Assembly: GCA_047972135.1 (NCBI GenBank)
Contig: JBKEAJ010000103.1
Coordinates: forward strand, 1-31,609
DNA length: 31,609 nucleotides
Direction: 5' to 3'
Origin: JBKEAJ01 sp047972135
GTDB lineage: Bacteria > Bacteroidota > Bacteroidia > Bacteroidales > Prolixibacteraceae
Below the pieces are notes generated by a model. The model did no database searches and was not told where the DNA came from. It saw only the letters and a program-made list of their open reading frames with translations. Below are positions 15,813 through 24,000 of the stretch, piece by piece (positions within the stretch are counted from its first letter, which is position 1; the number at the start of each line of letters is the position of its first letter). A program made the position numbers and the translations under genes.

Positions 15813-17108
15813 TTACTTATTAACGATAGGTATGACAGTATTGTCGGGGATAACAACTTCTTTTTTGATGACTACCACTCCTCCACTAACTGAATAGAGT
15901 GCGTGGTCTTCATCCTCCAGATGATCACCGCCCTTTATCGTTACATTATTTCCAATATGTACGCCAAAATCAATTAGAGCTTTATCTATATTACAGTACT
16001 CCCCTATACCCAAAGGAATACCTCCACTCTTGAGGATTTCCGATATTTCTTCAAGCGTTTGGAAATTCTCATTTCCCATAATATACGATTTAGTGATTTT
16101 GGTGCCTACGCCTATTTTCGACCTTACTCCAAGTATAGAGCCACAAACAGATTCTGCTTCAATTATACAGCCATCGGATATTAACGAACTGTCTATGCTT
16201 GTGTTTCTACTAATTTTGGCAGAGGGCAACATTCTTGACCTCGTATAAATAGGAAAATTGCTGTCAAACAAATCGAACTTTGGCAAGACATCTGTCAACT
16301 CTATATTCGCTTGATAGAAGCTGGGAATAGTTCCTATGTCTTCCCAATAGCCGTTAAATTCATAACAAGTAACTTTCTTACCCTCTTCTACGGCAGTCGG
16401 TATTATTTCCTTCCCAAAATCTTTATAATTGTCATTATCTTTCAACATGCTGTTCAGCGTATCTCTGTTGAAAACATATATACCCATAGATGCCAGGTAC
16501 TGCTTCCCTTCTGCTTTCATCTCGGCAGAGACCTCAGACTCCCAACCACCGAGCTCACTCTCCGTAGGCTTTTCTATAAAAGACTTTATTTCGCTATTTT
16601 CAGTCTTCATTATACCAAACCCACTTGCCTCCTTAGCCGTAACCGGCAAGGTCGATAAAGAAATTTCCGCACCGTTTGCTATATGAGCATCAATCATTTC
16701 TACATAATTCATATGATAAAGCTGGTCGCCAGAGAGTATTAACACATACTCGTAATCATAATTATTTACGTGATGAAGACTTTGCCTCACAGCATCGGCA
16801 GTACCTTGAAACCACCCCTGATTTTCAGGTGTTTGCTCAGCTGCCAATATGTCAACAAAAGCATCGCTAAAATTATCAAAACGATATGTATGACTTACAT
16901 GCTTGTTCAAGGATGCAGAGTTAAACTGTGTCAACAAAAACATCCTATTTATGCCAGAATTCAAACAGTTGGATATTGGAATATCAACAAGTCTGTATTT
17001 ACCACCCACAGGGACTGCGGGCTTCGACCGATGTGTCGTTAGAGGCTGCAACCTTGATCCTTGTCCACCTCCTAAAATTATTGCTATCACTTTCTTCTTC
17101 ATAACCAT
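15813..17108 (-). CDS. glgC: Glucose-1-phosphate adenylyltransferase (ADP-glucose pyrophosphorylase)
   Basis: Makes ADP-glucose from glucose-1-phosphate and ATP, the committed step of bacterial glycogen synthesis. About 431 residues. The N-terminal nucleotidyltransferase domain shows IAIILGGGQGSRLQPLT, SKPAVPVGGKYRLVDIPISN, FLLTQFNSASLNKHV, GTADAVRQ and LILSGDQLYHMNY. The C-terminal part is a left-handed beta-helix of short repeats (SKIGVGTKITKSYIMG, GVHIGNNVTIKGG). The open frame runs back to 17177, but that would overlap glgA by 64 nt and add an unrelated leader. I take the ATG at 17108 (MVMKKKVIAI), 5 nt past the glgA stop; 17102 (MKKKVIAI) is equally possible. Co-transcribed with glgA. 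In the enzyme family activity is usually allosteric; effectors cannot be read here. Confidence 0.93.
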   Translation of the reverse strand: MVMKKKVIAIILGGGQGSRLQPLTTHRSKPAVPVGGKYRLVDIPISNCLNSGINRMFLLTQFNSASLNKHVSHTYRFDNFSDAFVDILAAEQTPENQGWFQGTADAVRQSLHHVNNYDYEYVLILSGDQLYHMNYVEMIDAHIANGAEISLSTLPVTAKEASGFGIMKTENSEIKSFIEKPTESELGGWESEVSAEMKAEGKQYLASMGIYVFNRDTLNSMLKDNDNYKDFGKEIIPTAVEEGKKVTCYEFNGYWEDIGTIPSFYQANIELTDVLPKFDLFDSNFPIYTRSRMLPSAKISRNTSIDSSLISDGCIIEAESVCGSILGVRSKIGVGTKITKSYIMGNENFQTLEEISEILKSGGIPLGIGEYCNIDKALIDFGVHIGNNVTIKGGDHLEDEDHALYSVSGGVVVIKKEVVIPDNTVIPIVNK

Positions 17109-17113
17109 ATGTT

Positions 17114-18535
17114 TTAAATTAGTGTTCCTGTCAGAGACTTGTACAATGCTATATATTTGAGTGTCGAACTCTCCCAACTGAAATCTTTTTCCATCAGATC
17201 TCTAATTTTATTATTCATCGCTTCTTTGTCTGAATACATTCGAAGTGCTCGCTTAACTGCGTGTAGAACATCCTCCTCATTGAGGTTCACAAAGGTGAAA
17301 CCCTCACCACCGTCGCCAACATCTTCAACAGTGTCTTTCAACCCTCCTACAAGTCGTACTATAGGTATTGTTCCATAACGCATGGCATACATCTGATTTA
17401 AACCGCAAGGTTCAACGCGTGAGGGCATTAGAAGAAAATCTGAACCCGCATATAAATTCCTGGCAAGTACTTCATTGTACCCAACATATACCCCCACATT
17501 GCTGTCATACTTAGCCTTCAATTCTACAACACGGTCGGAAATATCATGCCGACCCGAGCCGACAATAATGAAGTTCACTTTATGACCCTCCATTAATATT
17601 TTTTCTATCGCTCCCGGCAAAACGTCAGCTCCTTTCTCGAAGGCAAAGCGCCCAATGTAAGAAATTAACGGAAGATTGGGGTCTAAGCCATACTCTTGGC
17701 AGATGCCCTGCTTAACCAAACTCTTGCCCTCCTCAAAACTAGAGGGGCTGTAGTTGTGAGTTAGCTTGATGTCGGAGTCAGGATTCCACTCAGATTCGTC
17801 GATACCATTAATAATACCGAAAGCCTTCTCACTCTCCCATTCTACCAAACGCCCAATAGAATCCGGAGAACCAATAAGCTCCTGCAAATATCCTTCAGAA
17901 ACAGTAGTAAAGGCACTCGAACACTTTATGGCAGATGCCATCGGGTTAACGTCTCCATCCCAATCCAACATCCCTCGATACCAATGATTGTAAATCGGCA
18001 ATAGGCTTTCTTTATCCCAGCCATACTGACCCTGATACTCTCCATTATGTATGGTGAAAACCGAAGGAATCTCGCGGAGCTTCCAATAATCAAATCCATA
18101 TTTCATAAGAAATGGTATTAATCCCGTCGTATGGTCGTGGCAATGAACAATATCAGGAACATCTTTCCACTGTGTCAGCCAATTTAATACTACGATTTGA
18201 AATGCTATATACCTGTCTGAATCATCGAAATAACCATAAACCTCATTTCGCGGAAACAAAAATGGAATTTCAACTACATACAAGTCAAAACCCAAATCTC
18301 CACTCACCTCTTTGTATATTACTGCCTCTCCATTAAGAGAGCCAAATATAAAACTGTGCTTGTAGTCAACTTGCCAACTATGATCTTGCGCATACTCTGA
18401 ATTAAAAAAGGGCATTACAACCTTAGTGTCAATCCCTGATTTAGTCAAATACTTTGGCAATGAGCCAACTACATCTCCCAAGCCCCCAGCTTTTGCTACG
18501 GGGTAACATTCTGGACTTATGTGTACTACTTTCAT
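17114..18535 (-). CDS. glgA: Glycogen synthase (GT5)
   Basis: Adds glucose from ADP-glucose to the growing alpha-1,4-glucan. 473 residues, usual for GT5 GlgA. The N-terminal ADP-glucose motif KAGGLGD is at residues 15-21, in HISPECYPVAKAGGLGDVVG. Further GT-B features are HNGEYQGQYGWDKE, the second Rossmann half beginning LISYIGRFAFEKGADVLPGA, and the C-terminal donor-site stretch SRVEPCGLNQMYAMRYGTIP with the E-x7-E pattern. It is first in the glgA-glgC pair; glgC starts 5 nt downstream. No branching enzyme or phosphorylase lies in the window. No full promoter was found in the 512-nt upstream gap; TTATTTTG at 18856-18849 with TTTG 18 nt away is a weak candidate. Confidence 0.94.
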   Translation of the reverse strand: MKVVHISPECYPVAKAGGLGDVVGSLPKYLTKSGIDTKVVMPFFNSEYAQDHSWQVDYKHSFIFGSLNGEAVIYKEVSGDLGFDLYVVEIPFLFPRNEVYGYFDDSDRYIAFQIVVLNWLTQWKDVPDIVHCHDHTTGLIPFLMKYGFDYWKLREIPSVFTIHNGEYQGQYGWDKESLLPIYNHWYRGMLDWDGDVNPMASAIKCSSAFTTVSEGYLQELIGSPDSIGRLVEWESEKAFGIINGIDESEWNPDSDIKLTHNYSPSSFEEGKSLVKQGICQEYGLDPNLPLISYIGRFAFEKGADVLPGAIEKILMEGHKVNFIIVGSGRHDISDRVVELKAKYDSNVGVYVGYNEVLARNLYAGSDFLLMPSRVEPCGLNQMYAMRYGTIPIVRLVGGLKDTVEDVGDGGEGFTFVNLNEEDVLHAVKRALRMYSDKEAMNNKIRDLMEKDFSWESSTLKYIALYKSLTGTLI

Positions 18536-19047
18536 ATATATGTTATTTATTATTTGTTATCATCTTCGACAATTCATTGTACCCCTCAAGTTTCATCTGT
18601 TTATAATTTTGCTGTTTTTAATCATCCTTCTGTGTGTAGTTTGGCTTATTGCATATAGCCTACTGCATGGAAGTTTCATCTGTTTATATTTTGTTTTTAA
18701 TTGTCAGGTGTATCTCGCCAATATAATCATTCTCATATGTGAGGACTTGTTCTCATGGCTCGTTTCGTCACTTTTTCACATCCTCGAAACATGAGGAAGC
18801 TTACCTCGCAAAATTGGTCATAAATTTACGAATTGCTCTTTAACATTCCAAAATAAAAAGCAACTTTTTTGTTGCAAAACAGTAAAAATCATAAGAAAAG
18901 AGGAGATTACAATGGATACCGGCAAGACAACACGACACACAACACACTGAACCACAACACGATACATGAACTATGCTACTTGCGTGTATATTTTTCGAAT
19001 AATTCGGATATTATGCTCAAAAAAGGACAACTTCGGGAGCTTTAAGT
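18536..19047. other. Intergenic region, 512 nt, with repeat debris
   Basis: Holds a direct repeat: 'aagtttcatctgtttata' occurs at about 18588 and again at about 18670. It also holds 'gctgtttttaatcatcc' (about 18611), the same flank that precedes 77-nt repeat copy A, here without the 77-mer. A further 'gcatatagcctactgcatgg' string belongs to the degenerate tataggct family. The right half has a small GCAAC-T6-GTTGC hairpin (18860-18875) and a weak promoter-like pair. No gene seen. Confidence 0.6.
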
Positions 19048-20577
19048 TTACGACTTGCTATCGAGCTCTATAATATTTAGCATCTTTATGGTAGCATTAA
19101 CCGCAGCACAAGTCTGGTCACTATCCAAGCCTTTTGTTTTAAACACCTTGCCGCCAATACTCCACGTGATTACAGTCTCTACAAGTGCGTCGGCCTTCCC
19201 TCCAGGAGGAATGGTCAGACAGTAGTCTTGCAATTCCGGAAAATCCTTGCCAATTCGGCTGTAAATATCTTTTATCGCTCTCATAAAGGCATCGTATTGT
19301 CCTTGCCCGGATGCCGAGGCTTCATGAATTGTGTCGTTTATAGAAAGTGCAACAGAGGCAGACGAGCGAAGACTCATTGTAGATGATACCGAGTAGTTGG
19401 ACAACTGTATAGGATGTTCGGCAGTATCATTTTTCAATACGTCCGAAACGATATATGGTAAATCCTCTGCCGATACGCTCTCTTTTTTGTCGCCAAGCTC
19501 AATAACCCGACGAGTAACTTTCTGCAAATCCTCATCGCTGAGTGAAATACCTATATTCTCAAGGTTCTTTTTAATATTAGCCTTACCTGAAGTCTTACCC
19601 AATGCATACACTCTAGTACGACCAAAACGCTCGGGCATCAATTCATTAAAATATAAATTGTTTTTATGATCGCCGTCTGCATGGACTCCACTACACTGAG
19701 TGAAAACATTCTCGCCGATTATAGGAGTGTTTGGAGAAACTCTTATACCCGAAAATAACTCTACTAGCCGAGATGCATTGTTGAGCTTGGTTTCGTCGAT
19801 GTTATTTTTTATCTTTATATGATCATTGACAATACCTATCACGCTGGAGAGTGGAGCATTACCCGCTCGTTCGCCCAATCCGTTTATTGTAGTATGAATG
19901 CCGTCTATTCCCGCTTCGATGGCTGCCATAACATTTGCAACGGCTAAACCATAGTCATTGTGCGCATGAAAGTCAAACTTCAAACTTGAAAACTTATCTA
20001 ACATCCACCTACAAAGCTTTGAGGTATCTGGCGGTGTCAAAACTCCTAAGGTATCAGGTAACATAAAGCGTTTTATGCCAATATCTTTAATACCATTTAC
20101 AAGCTCCTCAACATATCCGGCGTTCTGTCTTATCCCATTCGACCAGTCTTCTAAGTAAACATTGACAGAAAGATTCTCCTTGTGAGCATTGTCTACAAAG
20201 TCCCTAATATCCTCAATATGCTGACTGACAGTCTTACGCAATTGATGTGTCAGATGATTAAGAGAACCCTTACACAACAAATTACAAACAGTACCTCCGG
20301 CTTTTTTTATCCATTCTATCGATTTATACCCGTCTACAAAACCCAGTATTTCTACCCTGTCGAGCATAGAATAATTGCGCGCCCAATCGCAAATACTCTT
20401 AGCTGCATTAAACTCTCCTTCACTAACTCTCGCAGAGGCTATCTCTATTCTGTCTACCCTTAACTCCTGCAACAACAATTCGGCAATAGATCTTTTCTCT
20501 TTCACCGTGAAAGATACGCCTGAAGTCTGCTCACCATCTCGCAATGTCGTATCTAAAATCTGAATTTGATTAACCAT
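19048..20577 (-). CDS. cimA: Citramalate synthase-like enzyme (LeuA/CimA family)
   Basis: DRE-TIM metallolyase plus C-terminal regulatory (LeuA dimer) domain, 509 residues. The catalytic barrel starts at LDTTLRDGEQTSGVSF (R13, D14). The metal-binding pair is H204/H206 in DFHAHNDYG, and GLGERAGNAPL follows. The regulatory domain ends with PPGGKADALVETVITW. Whether such enzymes use pyruvate (citramalate, to isoleucine) or 2-oxoisovalerate (isopropylmalate, to leucine) depends on pocket residues. From memory, Leptospira CimA uses R16, L81, L104, Y144, E146 and T179. This protein has R13, L78, L101, Y141, E143 and T176, all at a constant offset of three. I therefore favour citramalate synthase, supplying 2-oxobutanoate without threonine. 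It stands alone, with no leuB/C/D neighbours. A terminator and a TATTTTTG box lie upstream. Confidence 0.8.
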   Translation of the reverse strand: MVNQIQILDTTLRDGEQTSGVSFTVKEKRSIAELLLQELRVDRIEIASARVSEGEFNAAKSICDWARNYSMLDRVEILGFVDGYKSIEWIKKAGGTVCNLLCKGSLNHLTHQLRKTVSQHIEDIRDFVDNAHKENLSVNVYLEDWSNGIRQNAGYVEELVNGIKDIGIKRFMLPDTLGVLTPPDTSKLCRWMLDKFSSLKFDFHAHNDYGLAVANVMAAIEAGIDGIHTTINGLGERAGNAPLSSVIGIVNDHIKIKNNIDETKLNNASRLVELFSGIRVSPNTPIIGENVFTQCSGVHADGDHKNNLYFNELMPERFGRTRVYALGKTSGKANIKKNLENIGISLSDEDLQKVTRRVIELGDKKESVSAEDLPYIVSDVLKNDTAEHPIQLSNYSVSSTMSLRSSASVALSINDTIHEASASGQGQYDAFMRAIKDIYSRIGKDFPELQDYCLTIPPGGKADALVETVITWSIGGKVFKTKGLDSDQTCAAVNATIKMLNIIELDSKS

Positions 20578-20615
20578 TAGTCATTATTTGAGCGATAAAG
20601 CTACGGATTATAATT

Positions 20616-20623
20616 CAAAAATA
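20616..20623 (-). promoter_or_regulatory. Possible -7 box for cimA
   Basis: TATTTTTG on the minus strand matches TAnnTTTG and lies 39 nt before the ATG. No TTTG stands at 19-21 nt upstream (only CTG), so the assignment is weak. Confidence 0.35.
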
Positions 20624-20668
20624 CAATTTGCTTGTTTAATTGACAGTCGAGCAGGCTATGCTTAGAGC

Positions 20669-20707
20669 AAAAAAGCCCCTGATAGTCGGGCAGCTATCAT
20701 CGGGGCT
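20669..20707 (-). terminator. Intrinsic terminator between the giant gene and cimA
   Basis: On the minus strand AGCCCC-GA-TGATAG pairs with CTATCA-GGGGCT (12 bp with a 2-nt bulge, 8-nt loop) and is followed directly by TTTTTT. It faces transcription from the giant gene and precedes cimA by about 90 nt. An upstream GGCCCC (20741-20746 region) could compete for the GGGGCT arm. Confidence 0.8.
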
Positions 20708-20836
20708 GTAATGTATATATGTGTATGTTTTGTGAGCGTGGGGCCTGCTCGCTTAGGTGGGTATTATATGTATAAGAAATTTACTTTCGTTTTATGCTAT
20801 AGGCTGTATGCCGTATGCTTTTGCTGTTAATAATCT

Positions 20837-20918
20837 GCCCTTACAGGGCGCATATTGTCTTGTCATTCCTTTCCCCATGGCGTTGCCATGGGCTGAACTG
20901 ATTCAGGCTTTCAGCCTG
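20837..20918. repeat. Cluster of three perfect hairpins with 3-nt loops
   Basis: GCCCT-TAC-AGGGC (20837-20849), CCCATGGC-GTT-GCCATGGG (20874-20892) and CAGGCT-TTC-AGCCTG (20904-20918) stand side by side. None is followed by a T-run, so they are not simple terminators. They look like REP-type interspersed elements. Confidence 0.65.
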
Positions 20919-20950
20919 TAACAGCAGCCCACATCGCAATATATTTTTGC

Positions 20951-21027
20951 CGTCATTGCGAGCGTTAGCGTGGCAATCTGTTCTTTGTTGCTAGAGATTG
21001 CTTCGTCGCAAGCTCCTCGCAATGACG
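20951..21027. repeat. 77-nt palindromic interspersed repeat, copy B
   Basis: Perfect terminal inverted repeats cgtcattgcgag / ctcgcaatgacg and the inner gcaatct / agattgc pair. It begins 48 nt past the stop codon of the giant gene. Same 77-nt length as copies A, C and D. Confidence 0.92.
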
Positions 21028-21074
21028 TTCGTTTATTTTGCATTTGCCTAAAGCGTATTGCATACAGCGGTATC

Positions 21075-24000
21075 TCAATCCTTCGTTATTTCTATTGTTA
21101 TTTTCACTGTTTTGCTTGCTCCGGCGCAATGGTCGTTCGTTCCTGTGGTGTAAGGAATTGTTACTCGCACCTTGTCAAGTCCTGCATTGAACGACACTGC
21201 CTCATTCCAAAAGCCTTCGGCATCGAAAATCTTACCGTCTGTTGCACTAGTGCTAAGGTAGGCAGGATTATTAGGATTGACACTTGTTCCCGTTGCTGTT
21301 GGCTCTCCCCAGTTTCCACCATCAGAAACGTAAGAAAGCATGCTGCTTAGCTTGTAGCCACCGTTTTTCAAAGAAACACAGCATACGCTTATTGTCTTGT
21401 CTTTGAATATAGCATAACGGTCGTCTCTGATACTATTGACGTATATCTTGCCCGGAGCAGAACCGACACAGAAGCCTGCTTTCTCGTAGTAGTAGGTAAA
21501 CACCGTTGTATTGTCCTTCTTCAAGCTGCTTGCAGGATAGGCGGCAGGGTTGCTAAGCTTGTTGCCCTTACTATCCCAAACGCTAACGCTGTCCATATCG
21601 GCATAAGGCATATACTCAACAAAGTTGATGTTGCCCGTATAGCTGTCTAAGCACACTTCCATTGCCACGTCGGGTATCTTGTGTGGCAGACAGTCGGTGG
21701 TGATGATTACCCACGCACTGTCTACGCAAAAACCATTGGCAGTGATGTAGTACCTGATGCTATCAGCTCCCACAAAGCCTCTATCGGGTGTGTAAGTAAG
21801 AGAATCATTGGCATGCAGCACTGCTGTACCATTGTTCGGCTGCCTGATGTTGTCGAGACTTACAGGACTAAAATGTACGCTATCGAGCGGATAAACCGTA
21901 ATCGGCAGTCCGTCGGTGATTGTTGCAAAGTAGTCTTTAGCAACTCCGGCACACGACACCTCCACCATGTAGTCTTCCACCTCGCCACCACTCAGCACTC
22001 CTTTGAAATATAAGCTGTCTAACAATGGATCGGCACTTAATCGGATGCGCAGTGCCAGCTCCGAAGTATTTATTGCATTAATCCCTTTACACTGCAGACT
22101 AATCTCGCCCGAGAAGTTTGCAGGAACTGCTGCGTATGCTGCCTCCGTCTTTGCGAAAGTATTATTCATATTAATATCGAGCCACGCAAAGACTTTTGCC
22201 GATACACTTGAAGGATTCTCTACATGTATATTTATTGTGTATGTAGAATCTTTCAAATACAAGACAGGTGCATTCATTCCAGAGCCGAAGGCATCATCAT
22301 GATTATCTGAATTTGCAGCCGCATTACCTACTTCGTTAAGCTCCGAATCGACATTGTGTCCCAGCATAAGTCTAGCAGTATCAGTAGCAACATCGAAAGA
22401 ATCAAGCGCATGCACTGCTCCTCCATCAGCAGAAGAGGTCATATTGTATGCCGCCGGCAGATCTCCATAATCGAAGTATACACTCACAGTATCTTGATTA
22501 TTATCGGGATTACAATCACCCCGCATTCCGACTCCGACACCCTGTCCTTTGTCGCCAACAACAATTCTTATCTGACCACTACTGCATGTCGCTAAGGATG
22601 TATTCGGCACTCGTATGACAACGTTTTGACCCATTGTTTCTGCATTGATATTAGGTAGAGCATCGACCCATAATGCGGAAGTATTACTACCACAGTAGAA
22701 TGCAACTGCTGAGTCGGATGCAATAAAATCAACATCGGCATCACTCGTATTACTTATCGTCAAGGTGTACTCTATACTATCTGTTACTGCTTGAGGGACA
22801 ACGTTATCTATGGATAAGTCCACCTGCGGGACAACAAAATTCTGATCGACATCCTCAACTCCTTTTTGCTGATAAAAATTGTTGTAGGGCATAAGCTTCT
22901 TACCATTGTCGTCTATATAGTAGGTTGTCGGATTGATTGTAAATTGCGGAACAGTCAAATCCTCGTTTACATTTACGGCATTGTAATAGTACTGATTCCA
23001 AACACGGCGCGTTGCTGCCCATGTCGTATTTTTCCCTGATGAAAACACCTCTAATCGCCCGGAAGCTGCATTATTTGCTGTTTGTGCATTAGAAATTATA
23101 ATTTCTGACTCTCCATCTCCATCGATATCCGCAATTACCGGATACTCATTGCCAGTGCCTGAATATGCAGGAAAAGTTGATAATGCATAGGCTGTTGAAA
23201 CAGGAGCTCCTGTTATATGATGCCTTAAACTACCATTAATAATTCTGAGTGTCGTCTCGTCTCGATACACAATCTCCTGAATACCATCGTAATTAAAATC
23301 AAAGAGTGTCATGCCCGTGCCTCCAGATGCATCAGAGTGTGGCAGCGACCACAAATGCTCTACACTATTGCTCGTAGTATTGTAGGTATATGCGTCAAGA
23401 GTAAGCTTAGAAGGATTATCTGTTATCTGCACAAAATCTACATTCCCATCTCCCGTAAAATCCCCAATCAGTGGACTTCCTACACGTCCTCCGCCACCTC
23501 CAGAAGTTCCAACTTCATAATTAGTCTTGTACAATATAGAACCGTCTTTTGTACTCCAGATATATAAACCTTTAGTGAAAACGGAGGCAAAAACATCAAA
23601 ATATCCATCCATATTAAAATCTGCCACAGTAACAAGCGAATGATCTAAACTGAACACCCCTGCCGGGATATTATACACCTCATCAGGGGCTGCAATCATC
23701 AAGGTCATTGAGTTTGCTGTCTCATCGTTTACATCGTTTATCTTTATATCGTAAATCCCTTTCATTGTTGCAAATTCCATATCGCCGTCAAAATCAATAT
23801 CAACTATGCAGCCGACAGCTTGCACTATATCAATAGAGATAGGCGCAACGATTCTTTTTCCATAATGTGAAAAAACCGATGTGCCGACAAGTATCTCCGG
23901 ATTGCCGTCATTGTCAATATCGGCTATACTTGGAAAAGTCGCCGTAGGATATTCACTTAAGGATCTTGAATATATCTTATCGGACTTCCATACCATTTGA

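Larger units (their letters stand above)
20578..21074. other. Intergenic region, 497 nt, dense in hairpins and repeats
   Basis: From the cimA start outward it holds a TATTTTTG box (20623-20616), a terminator (20669-20707) enclosed by a 9-bp inverted repeat (20648-20656 / 20743-20751), and a 'ctataggctgtatgcc' string near 20798. Three small hairpins (20837-20918) and 77-nt repeat copy B (20951-21027) follow. Another degenerate 'taaagcgtattgcatacagc' string lies next to the stop of the giant gene. No coding region is visible. Confidence 0.7.

Noticed and set aside
19048..20577. 2-isopropylmalate synthase (leuA)
   Set aside because: The pocket residues match those recalled for citramalate synthase, and no leu genes are adjacent; kept only as the alternative.
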